Assembly (NCBI RefSeq): GCF_017357385.1 | Contig: NZ_CP071632.1 | Location: forward strand, 687,501 to 751,500 | Source of the DNA: Rhizobium sp. NZLR1 | GTDB taxonomy: Bacteria; Pseudomonadota; Alphaproteobacteria; Rhizobiales; Rhizobiaceae | DNA length: 64,000 bases | Direction of reading: 5' to 3' | In this document: piece after piece, positions 1 through 8,511 of the stretch | How the letters are laid out: every line of letters begins with the position of its first letter | Numbering within the stretch: the stretch's first letter is position 1 | The notes under the pieces: generated by a model | The model's database searches: none | What the model was told of the DNA's origin: nothing | The model's input: the letters and a program-made list of their open reading frames with translations, nothing else | Program-made: the position numbers and the translations under genes

Positions 1-2
1 AC

Positions 3-1088
3 GGGGCTGACGATATCGGCGTCGCCTATCAGGTGTTTTCCGATACGGTGGTGGAGGACGTGATCGTCAAGAATTCGCCTCGCGGCTTCAAATTTCACAA
101 CGGTCAAAATCTCACCGTCAGGCGATGCGAAACGGAGAATGTCAGGGGCGACGGCATCTATCTCACGAAGACGGCGCATGTGTTGCTGGAGAACAACCGC
201 ATGGGCGAGGCGCCGGGCGAGGGCGCAGATTGTTGCCAGTTTGCCTATCAAAACAGCGACGACAATATCAGCTCCGATGTCACGATCCGCGGCAACCTCT
301 TCCTTCAGTCGCCGACGAGCACATCCAACAAGGGTGCACTGGTCTGCGACAAAACAAGACGATACCTTGTCGAATACAACTTCATCGGCGGCAAGAATTT
401 TTCCTTTTCGTCGATCGGCGACGAAGCCGTCGTCCGCAGCAACATCATGCGCGACGGCAGGATGAATGACTATTCCTTCGGCTACGGCATCGGCGACAAG
501 GCCGACCACGCCGGCCACCACGTCTATGACAACTGGATCGAGAACACCAATCGCGGCGTCAGCCTGAGCGGTTTTTCGGATCAGGAACAGGCATTTCGCA
601 AAGACATTGATATCCACGACAACGTCATCAGCCAATGCGACATCGCATTCTTCGCCAACCGTCCGTGGTCCGGGAGCTTCCGGCGCAACATATTCCTGCG
701 CTGCGAGCAGGATATCGTTTTGAAGGGAAAGGGCAAAGCGACTGCGGGTGATATCGATGGCAATTATTTCAATGACGGCAGCTTCCTGAACGTCACCCCG
801 CCGCCGCTTGCCTTCAAGCCCGACGGAAAAGCGTCCGTTTCGTCTGGCCAATGGTCATCCGAGCCCGATGAGATCCGCATCCAGTGGCGGGACAAGGGGA
901 TCGATATTCCAGGCGCCAACCGGCCTTCCGTCACCGTTGCGCCTGGCATGGAATTGTCCTGCGTGCTGCTGGCCCGCAAGGCGCAGAATTGGATGCTGGC
1001 GATCGCCGAGACGGCCTATGACGACTTCACGCCGCGCGCATGGCAGGAGCATAGGCTGCCTTGGCAGAAGCGCTATCTCTCGATCTAG
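3..1088 (+). CDS. right-handed beta-helix repeat protein, 5' end outside window
   Basis: The reading frame is open from the first bases of the window, so the true start lies upstream. About 360 residues are visible. They carry repeated short strands with Asn and Gly ladders (for example NNRMGE, NLFLQS, NYFNDG), the pattern of right-handed parallel beta-helix proteins such as polysaccharide lyases, epimerases and surface-glycan binding proteins. I see no catalytic motif that separates lyase from epimerase. The converging neighbour is an O-antigen ligase/polymerase-like protein, so a role in surface or exopolysaccharide processing is a reasonable inference. The first ATG-like codon at 33 is a GTG inside the frame and need not be the start. 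Confidence 0.7.
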   Translation, partial: GADDIGVAYQVFSDTVVEDVIVKNSPRGFKFHNGQNLTVRRCETENVRGDGIYLTKTAHVLLENNRMGEAPGEGADCCQFAYQNSDDNISSDVTIRGNLFLQSPTSTSNKGALVCDKTRRYLVEYNFIGGKNFSFSSIGDEAVVRSNIMRDGRMNDYSFGYGIGDKADHAGHHVYDNWIENTNRGVSLSGFSDQEQAFRKDIDIHDNVISQCDIAFFANRPWSGSFRRNIFLRCEQDIVLKGKGKATAGDIDGNYFNDGSFLNVTPPPLAFKPDGKASVSSGQWSSEPDEIRIQWRDKGIDIPGANRPSVTVAPGMELSCVLLARKAQNWMLAIAETAYDDFTPRAWQEHRLPWQKRYLSI

Positions 1089-1184
1089 ATCGACCTATCG
1101 CTGGCAGCGCTGGAACTGGGGCGCGTGCCAACGCCATACAAGCCATCCGGGAGGCGCGCCAGACGTCGAGCCCTTCCCTCAGGC

Positions 1185-2519
1185 TCAGGGCTGGTGTAGA
1201 TTCCGGTTTGTCCGCAACCTGGGACGCAGTTCGGAGAGCGCCATGACCATGTGGGGCCAGAGAATGAACGGTGCCAGCATCATGCCTGCCTCGGTCATGG
1301 CTCCAAGCATGATGAGGATGATGATGGCAATCTCCTTTCGCCTGGCGCCGGATTCGGCCGGATCGGCGTCGACGATGGTCATCTTCCTGAACAGGCGGGT
1401 CAGCAAAAACAAACTCCATGCGGCAATGCCTGGAATGCCGATATTCAGCGCTAACTCAAGATAGGTGTTGTGGGTCGAGCGGGCATCGAAGGTAACCTTG
1501 ACATATTGCTCCATGACCTCGGGCTGACGAAACATCGCAAAGCCATAACCGGTTAGGGGCTTATCCCATATCAATGGCAATAGCTGTTCCCAGATGTTGG
1601 TGCGGCCTGAGAAAGTAATGTCTTTGCCGAATGCTTCTGCAACTGCCGAGGCCACCCCGAGATAAACGAAGCTGGCGCCGAAGCCGACGATCACGAACAA
1701 CAGGAAAACGACGAAGGAACGAAAAAGACGGTTCGGGTAGATGTGAATAATGCGAACGCCGTACAGCATCATGCTGCCGAACATCGTCAAGACGACTGCT
1801 GTCGAGGACTTCGTTGCCACAATCAAGGCAAGAAGGCAAAGCATCGCAGCCCAGCGTATCAGGGTGCTGTAACGAAGCCGGCCGAGCTTTTCCGTCGATA
1901 ACAGGCAGACAAAGCTGACCGAGCAAAACTGTCCCAACGTGTTCTTATGATAAAAAGCACCTTTGACCATGCCCGCATAGCTGCCACGCATGATGGCGAA
2001 TTGTGGGAAAGCGACTGTGTAGAGAACGTTGATAAATGCCGCCGCTATCGCAAAACGCCCGAGTATCCGGAACGCTTCGACGTTGCCGTAGCGCGCACGG
2101 TACAGAAGAGGTGGGATTGCGAGAACGATGACCGCGGCCAATCCTTTTAAGGACGCGGCCTTGTCGATGGAGAAGACTATTGATGTCAGGCACGAAATGC
2201 CAACAACGACGATGAACGGTGAAATCCTTGAAAAGACCCGCAGGAACTGCTTTTGCTCCAACAGAAAATACAAGCCCGACAAAGGAATAAGGCTGTAGAG
2301 CAAGAGCTTCATCGGAAGTGGATCGACAAATGCGCCGTCTTCGAAGTTTGCGGGCAGGCCGTACCACATGCTTGTGGCCCGCCAAAGAGCAGCATAAAAT
2401 GCTATTGTAAGAACAAGTTTTGCCAGCACATCGCGTCTGACCCGCCACCGGGGCACAGACTGCCGGTGGTAGCCCGCCGGATAGTGGTGTCTTGCTAAAG
2501 TTGCATCTTCTATCGTCAT
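1185..2519 (-). CDS. O-antigen ligase / exopolysaccharide polymerase-like membrane protein (Wzy_C family)
   Basis: A 444-residue polytopic membrane protein with about ten to twelve hydrophobic segments. It has a large loop in its C-terminal half with the typical signature of O-antigen ligase and ExoQ/Wzy-type polymerases: a GRT.IWE stretch, then LTGYGF, then ST.HNTYLE near residue 355. Members of the family join or polymerise lipid-linked oligosaccharides on the periplasmic face of the inner membrane. The ATG at 2519 is preferred over an in-frame TTG one codon upstream. The gene converges on the beta-helix gene. The neighbours do not show whether the polymer is EPS, O-antigen or another glycan. 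Confidence 0.8.
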   Translation of the reverse strand: MTIEDATLARHHYPAGYHRQSVPRWRVRRDVLAKLVLTIAFYAALWRATSMWYGLPANFEDGAFVDPLPMKLLLYSLIPLSGLYFLLEQKQFLRVFSRISPFIVVVGISCLTSIVFSIDKAASLKGLAAVIVLAIPPLLYRARYGNVEAFRILGRFAIAAAFINVLYTVAFPQFAIMRGSYAGMVKGAFYHKNTLGQFCSVSFVCLLSTEKLGRLRYSTLIRWAAMLCLLALIVATKSSTAVVLTMFGSMMLYGVRIIHIYPNRLFRSFVVFLLFVIVGFGASFVYLGVASAVAEAFGKDITFSGRTNIWEQLLPLIWDKPLTGYGFAMFRQPEVMEQYVKVTFDARSTHNTYLELALNIGIPGIAAWSLFLLTRLFRKMTIVDADPAESGARRKEIAIIILIMLGAMTEAGMMLAPFILWPHMVMALSELRPRLRTNRNLHQP

Positions 2520-2880
2520 CAAAGGCTCACATAGATCAATCTGGAAAACTCCGGCTGTTCGCCACGATCAAGGCATGCCGGTATTCGATTGAACGGAGCC
2601 AGGAACTGATTTTCTGCATTCCTCGGCTTCCGCTCGCGAAGAACGAATTCGTTTGGGCGTTTCGATAACGTCGTCCTAGTTTCGCAAACTGCCCGTTCCG
2701 GCGGGCGATACAGCCAGGGCAAACCTGCCCAGTGGCCCAAGCCTGTTGAAGCGGCACGTCTCACTTCGCTATGCGGCGCGACTTTAAGCGAACTCATTCC
2801 GCGAATCCAGCCGATAAAATCACGTCATGATGTCGCGTCGTTTGACTGTCCATTCAGTAGCCAAAGAGAAATTGTCTCGC
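2520..2880. other. stretch without a supported gene
   Basis: About 360 bases lie between the start of the polymerase-like gene and the Ku remnant. Short open frames exist on both strands, but none has a convincing ribosome binding site or recognisable protein. The stretch probably holds the promoter of the polymerase-like gene. I see no clear operator or hairpin. Confidence 0.4.
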
Positions 2881-3138
2881 GACGGGTTTAAGGCACGCGT
2901 CGCCCTCGATGACGATGTAATCGCCATTCTCCGGCGGTTAGCCCTTGACCTGTTCGTCGCGCTCGACCGGTTTGCCGGTCTCGCCGTCGACGAATTGCCG
3001 CTCCACCCGATGGCCGGTCCTGCGGTTGATGATGTTGAAGGAGACGCGGTCGGAGGAGGAAATGGCGGTGTAAAGCCCGACGGCACAGGCAAGGTCACCC
3101 ACTTTCAGATGACCTTTCCAGCCTGCCCGCGCGGCCAT
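2881..3138 (-). pseudogene. remnant of a Ku-type DNA end-binding protein gene
   Basis: The minus-strand frame starting at 3138 begins [14 protein letters not shown] and continues with [20 protein letters not shown] and [14 protein letters not shown]. This is the N-terminus of bacterial Ku, the partner of LigD in non-homologous end joining. After 66 residues a TAA replaces the codon where Ku usually has Tyr. In the same frame Ku-like sequence resumes (ENGDYIVIEGD), then similarity is lost at about 2890. Full-length Ku is about 260-300 residues, so at most the first quarter remains. The start is 17 bases downstream of the DUF2188 gene. Rhizobia commonly carry several Ku paralogues, so loss of one copy is plausible. 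Confidence 0.7.
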
Positions 3139-3155
3139 TCCATCCTCGCTGCAAA

Positions 3156-3389
3156 TCAGAGCCGACTGTTGCTCTTATCGGTTTCGATTTCCTGAAATGC
3201 CCAGCCGCCGCCATCGGCCGCGGGATAGGCGAGCAGCGCGTCGCCATCGCCGATCTTCTGGCGTGACGCGGCGTCTTTGGCATGGACTATCGCCTCATCG
3301 GCCGTTGCATAGGTTTCCGAAAGCGTGTCTCCGAGCTTATAGGCCCAGCCATTGTCGTGCGGCACGACCTGATAGGTGATATCGGCCAT
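3156..3389 (-). CDS. small DUF2188-like protein
   Basis: A 77-residue soluble protein. The core ([14 protein letters not shown], then [13 protein letters not shown]) matches the DUF2188 pattern of a short beta hairpin with GWA followed by an Ala-rich helix. Function is unknown. DUF2188 genes in alphaproteobacteria often sit near NHEJ genes; here the gene is immediately upstream of the Ku remnant on the same strand, so the pair may be what is left of a small repair locus (inference). An AGGAGA-like Shine-Dalgarno lies upstream of the ATG at 3389. Confidence 0.65.
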   Translation of the reverse strand: MADITYQVVPHDNGWAYKLGDTLSETYATADEAIVHAKDAASRQKIGDGDALLAYPAADGGGWAFQEIETDKSNSRL

Positions 3390-3461
3390 TTCGGATCTCC
3401 TCTCTTTTCGTTTTCACGCAATTCCGAATGCAAACCACTGCACACTTTGCTGGAATTGCGC

Positions 3462-3722
3462 CTAGTTCCGATTTGGTTTGCGCCGCTCGTCGAGGGCGAT
3501 GATCTTCTCCAGCGAAGCGATATCCTCGCTGGTGACGACAGGAACCGGATCGGCAGCGATCGCTTCAAGCACTTCCTTCGAGACGGCGCCGTTGCGGATC
3601 GCCCATTCCAGCGTTTCGCGCGTTTCCCGCTCGGCTTTCAGCTGCGCATAGAGCGCAACGATCAGCCGATCGCGCGCGTCCATGCGCCCGCTTTGACGGT
3701 CCACGCTACGGACATCAGGCAT
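3462..3722 (-). CDS. hypothetical protein, 86 residues
   Basis: A small, highly charged, helix-rich protein with no membrane segment or signal peptide. It contains an ARDRLIVALYAQLKAERETR helix and a C-terminal DERRKPNRN tail. I do not recognise the family. It has the codon usage of its neighbours and the same strand as the DUF2188 gene 72 bases downstream, so they may be co-transcribed. Confidence 0.5.
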   Translation of the reverse strand: MPDVRSVDRQSGRMDARDRLIVALYAQLKAERETRETLEWAIRNGAVSKEVLEAIAADPVPVVTSEDIASLEKIIALDERRKPNRN

Positions 3723-3867
3723 CGCAATTCACCTTTGTCGCTGATTTCGTTCAGGTGTAATCAACTGATAGGGAATGCAAAGGTTCCGAAACCGCCGGGC
3801 GGCCCTTGCCCGTTGCGGCGCCGGGCGGAAATTGCCATCTGCAAGCGTTCGTCAAAAGGATTTCATC

Positions 3868-4296
3868 ATGGTCGATCTTAAGGCCCGTCCCCGTCCGACC
3901 GGCGCCACCGCCGTTCTCGGCCGCACCGGTTTTCCGCATGTCACCTCCGCCACCGGGGGTGAGATCGATATCGTCACCTCGCCCTCGCAGCCGGGCTTCA
4001 ATCCGCTCGATCTGCTCTATGCCTCGCTCTCGGCCTGCCTCGTGCTTAGCGCCCGCATGGCCGCCAGCCAGATGGGTGTTCTCGACAAGATCGGCGAGAT
4101 CACTGCCGAGGTCAGCGGCGAGAAGGCGACGGAAGGTCTTTCGCGTGTTACCAGGTTCAATATCGCCTTCTCGATCAAGGGCGACATCGACGAAGAAACC
4201 CGGCAGAAGATCGTCCATGCAGCCGAGGATGAAATCTGCACGGTGAGCAACACGATCCGCGGCAACCCCGATTTTTCGACGACGATATCGGCATAG
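3868..4296 (+). CDS. OsmC family protein
   Basis: 142 residues from the ATG at 3868, which has an AAAAGGA ribosome binding site seven bases upstream. A longer frame from 3775 lacks one and is rejected. The protein shows the OsmC/Ohr fold pattern: an N-terminal strand region, the helix FNPLDLLYASLSACL with the conserved Cys, and a C-terminal DEICTVSNTI stretch with the second Cys. Family members are thiol peroxidases that reduce organic or fatty-acid hydroperoxides, or act in osmotic stress. The two Cys residues seen here agree with peroxidase activity. The next gene is an FAD-dependent oxidoreductase on the same strand. Confidence 0.8.
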   Translation: MVDLKARPRPTGATAVLGRTGFPHVTSATGGEIDIVTSPSQPGFNPLDLLYASLSACLVLSARMAASQMGVLDKIGEITAEVSGEKATEGLSRVTRFNIAFSIKGDIDEETRQKIVHAAEDEICTVSNTIRGNPDFSTTISA

Positions 4297-4395
4297 ACTG
4301 AATCTACACAATATTGATAGACAATTGCCGGGGAGGATTGCGCGACCCATGCCCGGCTTCTATGCTTGGGCATCGAAAGCGATGATCCGGCCACC

Positions 4396-5832
4396 ATGCA
4401 GTCTAAGCCTTTCCCGAAGTCCGAACGGCCCGTCGTCGCTATCATCGGTGGCGGCGTCTCCGGCGCCGGCGTCGCCTATCACCTCGCCCGGGCGAACTAC
4501 GGCGAGCCTCCCGTCATCCTGGTCTTCGAGCCGCGCGCCGAACTCGGCCGCGGCCTTGCCTACGACACGGCCGATCCCGCCCACCGCATCAATGTCCCGG
4601 CCGCCAAGATGAGCCTGCAGCCCGACGACCAGGGCGAATTCGAGGCCTGGATCGAAGCCCGCGACGCCGTCGCCGGCGACCCTCAGGCCAGACAGCCCGA
4701 TGGCTCGCTCTTCCCGCGGCGCCGGCTGTTCGGAGATTATGTCGCCTCCCTGCTGAAGCCGCTCGTGAAAGACGGTCGCGTGCGTCATTGCCGGGCGGCG
4801 GTCACCGGTGTCGAGCGCCGTGCCGGCCGCTGGATCATCCGCGATGATAAGGGCGGCGTGACCGAGGCCGATATCGTCGCGATCGCCACCAGCCATCCGC
4901 CGCCCGCAGCCCCCGGCCGGTTGGCGAGCCGGCTTGCGGCCCATCCCCGTTTCGTCGCCGATACCACGAAGCCGGGCGCGCTCGAGGTGATCCGCCCGCA
5001 TGACCGGGTACTGGTCATCGGCAACGGCCTGACGGCCGCCGATGTCATCGCCTCGCTTGCTGAGCGCGGACATGACGGTCCGGTGTCCGCGATCTCGCGC
5101 CGCGGTCTGCGTTCGCGCGGGCACGCGCCGGTGCCGCAGCCGCTCTTTGGCGACTTCGTCGTGGATGCGGCACATTCTGCCGGCTCGCTGCTGGCAAGGA
5201 TCCGCGCCGCCATAAAAGCGGCGAAGGCTGAGGGCATTAGTTGGCACGGCGTCATCGATCAGGTGCGGGCGCAGGGACACGATCTCTGGCAGGCGCTGCC
5301 GGACACTGAGCGACGCCGTCTTGTCCGCCATCTGCGTCCCTATTGGGATGTGCACCGTTTCCGCATCGCGCCGCAGGTCGAGGCTGTGCTCGACGCCGCG
5401 ATTGCCGCGGGCCGCCTCGACATCCTGGCCGGTTCGGTCGCGGATGCACGCATCGAAGGCCAACTCATTCTGTGCGCCCTGCAGCCGCGTCATCAGCGCC
5501 TGCCGCTGGAGCGGTGCTATGACGCCGTCATCGTCACCACCGGCCCGGCCCATGGCGGCATCCTTGACACCCAGCCTTGGCTTGCAGCCCTTGCGACAAG
5601 CGGCCACCTGTCGCTCGATCCAACCGGCCTCGGCCTTGCCTGCACCGAGCGTTCTGAGGCAATCGGCCCGTCGGGAACGGGCGATCCTTCGCTGCTGATC
5701 TCCGGCCCGCTGGCGCGGGGTACATTCGGCGAGTTGATGGGCCTGCCGCAGGTGACCGAGCATGCCTTCTTCGTCGCGTCCGAGATCGCCGTCAAGCTGC
5801 GGGCAACCTCTAAAAACATCCATCCGCTCTGA
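4396..5832 (+). CDS. FAD/NAD(P)-binding protein (NAD_binding_9 type oxidoreductase)
   Basis: 478 residues from the ATG at 4396; a TTG ten codons upstream is possible but less likely. The N-terminus holds a dinucleotide-binding Rossmann motif, VVAIIGGGVSGAGVAYHLA, followed by an FEPRAELGRGLAY stretch typical of the FAD-NAD(P)-binding family. A second Rossmann-like motif (VLVIGNGLTAADV) lies near the middle, and an SRRGLRSRGHAP segment follows. The family includes uncharacterised flavin-dependent oxidoreductases and monooxygenase-like enzymes; substrate cannot be told from sequence. It follows the OsmC gene by about 100 bases, which might couple it to redox stress (inference). The large antisense frame covering it is a codon-bias shadow. 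Confidence 0.75.
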   Translation: MQSKPFPKSERPVVAIIGGGVSGAGVAYHLARANYGEPPVILVFEPRAELGRGLAYDTADPAHRINVPAAKMSLQPDDQGEFEAWIEARDAVAGDPQARQPDGSLFPRRRLFGDYVASLLKPLVKDGRVRHCRAAVTGVERRAGRWIIRDDKGGVTEADIVAIATSHPPPAAPGRLASRLAAHPRFVADTTKPGALEVIRPHDRVLVIGNGLTAADVIASLAERGHDGPVSAISRRGLRSRGHAPVPQPLFGDFVVDAAHSAGSLLARIRAAIKAAKAEGISWHGVIDQVRAQGHDLWQALPDTERRRLVRHLRPYWDVHRFRIAPQVEAVLDAAIAAGRLDILAGSVADARIEGQLILCALQPRHQRLPLERCYDAVIVTTGPAHGGILDTQPWLAALATSGHLSLDPTGLGLACTERSEAIGPSGTGDPSLLISGPLARGTFGELMGLPQVTEHAFFVASEIAVKLRATSKNIHPL

Positions 5833-5945
5833 TTTTCGATCGATCTGTCGCTCCTTGGCTGTCGCCGACGACCGACTTCTGATAGTTCCTCGCGGTATTG
5901 TCCCGCCGCCGGGCATCCGGGTGGCTTAGAAGAAGCATCAAGATC

Positions 5946-6851
5946 ATGTCGCAGGCTGCCTCCACCCTTTCCGAAGCCTCGCCTTCCAATCGCCTCGCCC
6001 TCGCCGCCCTCATTCTGGGCGGGGCAGCGATCGGCGGCTCGCCGATCTTCGTCCGGCTGTCCGAAGTCGGACCGATGGCCACGGCCTTCTGGCGCGTAGC
6101 GCTGGCGCTGATCGCGATCTTCATCGTTTCGCTCATGAAAAAGGATGCAGGCCCGAAGCCGCAGAGCCTTTCCGATTACGGCATGCTGATCCTTCCGGGC
6201 GCCATGCTGTCGCTCGACCTCGCCGCCTGGCACCTTTCGCTCACCATGACCTCGGTTGCCAATGCGACGCTGCTGGCCAACCTCGCACCGGTCTTCGTCA
6301 CGGTGATCGCCTTCGTCTTTTTCGGGGCGAGGATCAGCGGCGTTTTCCTGTTCGGGCTTGCCCTGGCGCTGGCAGGCGTCGTCGTTCTGAAGGGCGGACC
6401 GGCAGCCATCGGCAATGGCGATCTCAGCGGCGATGGCATCGCGATGATCGCTGCCTTCTTCTACGCCTGCTACATCCTGGCGATCGGCAGGCTGCGGAGC
6501 CGGTTCGATACGATCAGAATCATGCTGTGGAGCACGGCGTCCGCTGCCATTTTCATCTTCCCGATCGGCTTCTTTTACGAAGGTCAGATGCTGCCCGCGA
6601 CCGTCTATGGCTGGTCGATCCTCTTCGGTCTTGCCTTTATCAGCCACGCCGGCGGACAGGTGGCGATCACCTACGCGCTGGCCTATCTGCCGCCGGCCTT
6701 TTCCTCTTTGACGCTGCTGTTGCAGCCGGTCGTCGCGGCAATCCTTGCCTGGGCACTGTTGAACGAGGCAATCGGGACGATGCAGGCGCTCGGCGCTGCC
6801 GTCGTGCTCGCCGGCATCATGGTTGCCCGCGCTTCTCGCGTTCAGGTTTAG
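5946..6851 (+). CDS. EamA-domain (DMT superfamily) transporter
   Basis: 301 residues from the ATG at 5946; the frame extends 16 codons further upstream but that part is not family-like. The protein has about ten hydrophobic helices arranged as two EamA repeats, the usual length and layout of drug/metabolite exporters. The first repeat starts with LAALILGGAAIGGSPIFVRL and the second ends with a TMQALGAAVVLAGIMVAR helix. Family members export amino acids, nucleosides or drugs across the inner membrane. Substrate cannot be assigned. It converges on the dioxygenase-esterase gene with only 19 bases between stops. Confidence 0.85.
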   Translation: MSQAASTLSEASPSNRLALAALILGGAAIGGSPIFVRLSEVGPMATAFWRVALALIAIFIVSLMKKDAGPKPQSLSDYGMLILPGAMLSLDLAAWHLSLTMTSVANATLLANLAPVFVTVIAFVFFGARISGVFLFGLALALAGVVVLKGGPAAIGNGDLSGDGIAMIAAFFYACYILAIGRLRSRFDTIRIMLWSTASAAIFIFPIGFFYEGQMLPATVYGWSILFGLAFISHAGGQVAITYALAYLPPAFSSLTLLLQPVVAAILAWALLNEAIGTMQALGAAVVLAGIMVARASRVQV

Positions 6852-6870
6852 CCGTTTTCGGAAACGACGC

Positions 6871-8427
6871 TCAGCGATTCTCCTGCAGCAGCCATTTCTG
6901 GATGATCGGCACGTCGGCATCGCCGAGATCGTGGCCGCCGGGAATGACGTCGGAATCGACGGTGGCGCCCGAACTCTTCAGCCGCGCTTCCAACTCGTTG
7001 GCATATTTGCCGTAGGCATCGGTCTTGCCGCTGATGACGAGCAGGTCGGTGCCTTTGAGATCGGCATGCGGATAGTCGCTGAGAACCGGCATGGAGCGCA
7101 GCAGCACTGCCTTGTGAACCAGGTTCGGGTGCAGGTAGAGCAGCGAATTCAATAGGTTGGCGCCATTGGAATAGCCGACATAGACGACTTTCTGAGGATC
7201 GAGCCCGTAGGATTTGACGGCACCCTCGATAAAGGCAGCGAAGGCCTCCGCCTCGGTCTTGATGTCGTTCTGATCGAAGGAGAAGGGGGTAAGGCGCTTG
7301 TACCAGCGCGGAAAGCCTTCCTCCGTCGCGCGGCCGCGCACGCCAAGCAGCGTCGCACGCGGTGCCGCCTTGTTCAACAGTGGCATCAGCGTCGTCTCAT
7401 TGCCGCCGGAGCCGTGCAGCAGTACGAAGACGCTGCCGTCGGGGTCCGGCGGCGTATAGAAGCGATGGACGAATGGCAATTCGCGGTAATTGATGCGCGG
7501 TTGGCCGGGCATGGCAAATTGCGGCAGCATGACCTTCAGGTCGTGGAGATTGGTGATCGCTTCGGGCGGCGCGAACAGCTTCGACCCAAGGGCGGCCTGC
7601 TGTTCGTCAACGGCCATGCCCGGCTTGTCGGTCGCCAGTTCTATCAGCGTGCCGCCGGGCTCGCGGGCATAGAGCGAGCGGAAATACTTGCGGTCGTGCA
7701 TGGTGGTCGGCGAGGCGTCGGTCGCCTCGAGTGCGTTGCGGACGGAAAGCAGCGTCTCCTCGTCCGCGGCGCGGAAGGCGACGTGATCGACCGTGCCGGT
7801 GCCCGGCGCGCCGGACCAGAAGCCACGCGCATCGCGCACGTCGATGACGTCGCCGGATTGCGAAATCAGCCTGTCGATCGTGCCGCGGCTCGCCTGCAAG
7901 CGGTAACCGAAATGGCTTTCGAGAAAGCTGCGGCTTTCGGCAGGCTTCTCGGTCAGCATGGTTACCCCGCGCACGCGCTGGACGGCATGTTCGACCGGGA
8001 TCGATGCGCGGTCCCAGGCAGCCGGCGACACCAGGGTCTTTGCGCCCGCGAGCTTGAGGATGATGTTGTCCGGATCCTTCAGCCGCAGCACAGGCTCGCC
8101 GAATTCAGCGGCCGGCCCTTCCGAGCGCAGGCCGAAACTCATGGCTCGCGTCAGCCAGTAGCCGATGCTGGCGGGGTCGATCGACAGTGATATTTCACTG
8201 ATCTGGCCGAAGCCCGCCCGGCCTGGCGCGCCATCTTCCCAGGCGAGGAAGGTGAGGAGCGAACCCGGCGTTCCTGCCGCGTCGCCGTAGAAGAGATGAA
8301 GTTGTGTCGCGTCCTCGTAGCCGGCCGTCTGCTTGACGAGCCGCATGCCGAGAAAACCGACGTAAAAGTCCACGTTCGCCTGCACCTTTCGGGTGACGGC
8401 CGTCACGTGATGTATACCTGATACCAT
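6871..8427 (-). CDS. fused ring-cleaving dioxygenase (VOC family) and alpha/beta-hydrolase, MhqO-MhqD like
   Basis: 518 residues from the ATG at 8427, chosen because VSGIHHVTAVTRK is the usual N-terminus of this VOC family. Residues 1-310 form two VOC domains of a ring-cleaving dioxygenase resembling Bacillus MhqO. Residues from about 325 onward form an esterase resembling MhqD: the nucleophile elbow is GYSNG, an Asp lies in SGKTDAYG and a His in PGGHDLG. In Bacillus these two activities are separate genes induced by methylhydroquinone and electrophilic quinones. A quinone or aromatic detoxification role is inferred by similarity. The N-terminal extension offered by the longer frame looks hydrophobic but is less likely to be translated. 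Confidence 0.75.
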   Translation of the reverse strand: MVSGIHHVTAVTRKVQANVDFYVGFLGMRLVKQTAGYEDATQLHLFYGDAAGTPGSLLTFLAWEDGAPGRAGFGQISEISLSIDPASIGYWLTRAMSFGLRSEGPAAEFGEPVLRLKDPDNIILKLAGAKTLVSPAAWDRASIPVEHAVQRVRGVTMLTEKPAESRSFLESHFGYRLQASRGTIDRLISQSGDVIDVRDARGFWSGAPGTGTVDHVAFRAADEETLLSVRNALEATDASPTTMHDRKYFRSLYAREPGGTLIELATDKPGMAVDEQQAALGSKLFAPPEAITNLHDLKVMLPQFAMPGQPRINYRELPFVHRFYTPPDPDGSVFVLLHGSGGNETTLMPLLNKAAPRATLLGVRGRATEEGFPRWYKRLTPFSFDQNDIKTEAEAFAAFIEGAVKSYGLDPQKVVYVGYSNGANLLNSLLYLHPNLVHKAVLLRSMPVLSDYPHADLKGTDLLVISGKTDAYGKYANELEARLKSSGATVDSDVIPGGHDLGDADVPIIQKWLLQENR

Positions 8428-8511
8428 CGGAAGCAGTCCTGATTGAAGCGGTGTCGTCAGGAGCGCGAGTATGAGAGCTGCGAAGGTCATACCGTTGCCA
8501 ATGACCACCGC

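Noticed and set aside
2519..2797. 92-codon minus-strand frame upstream of the polymerase-like gene
   Set aside because: Weak start, no similarity I recognise and its composition fits non-coding DNA.
4360..5916. Long antisense open frame (about 518 codons) opposite the FAD/NAD(P)-binding gene
   Set aside because: It mirrors the third-position GC bias of the real gene, has Arg/Gly/Ala-rich composition without a recognisable domain, and no plausible start.
5517..6920. Minus-strand frame across the end of the oxidoreductase and the EamA gene
   Set aside because: Charged low-complexity reading produced by codon bias; both sense genes are clear.
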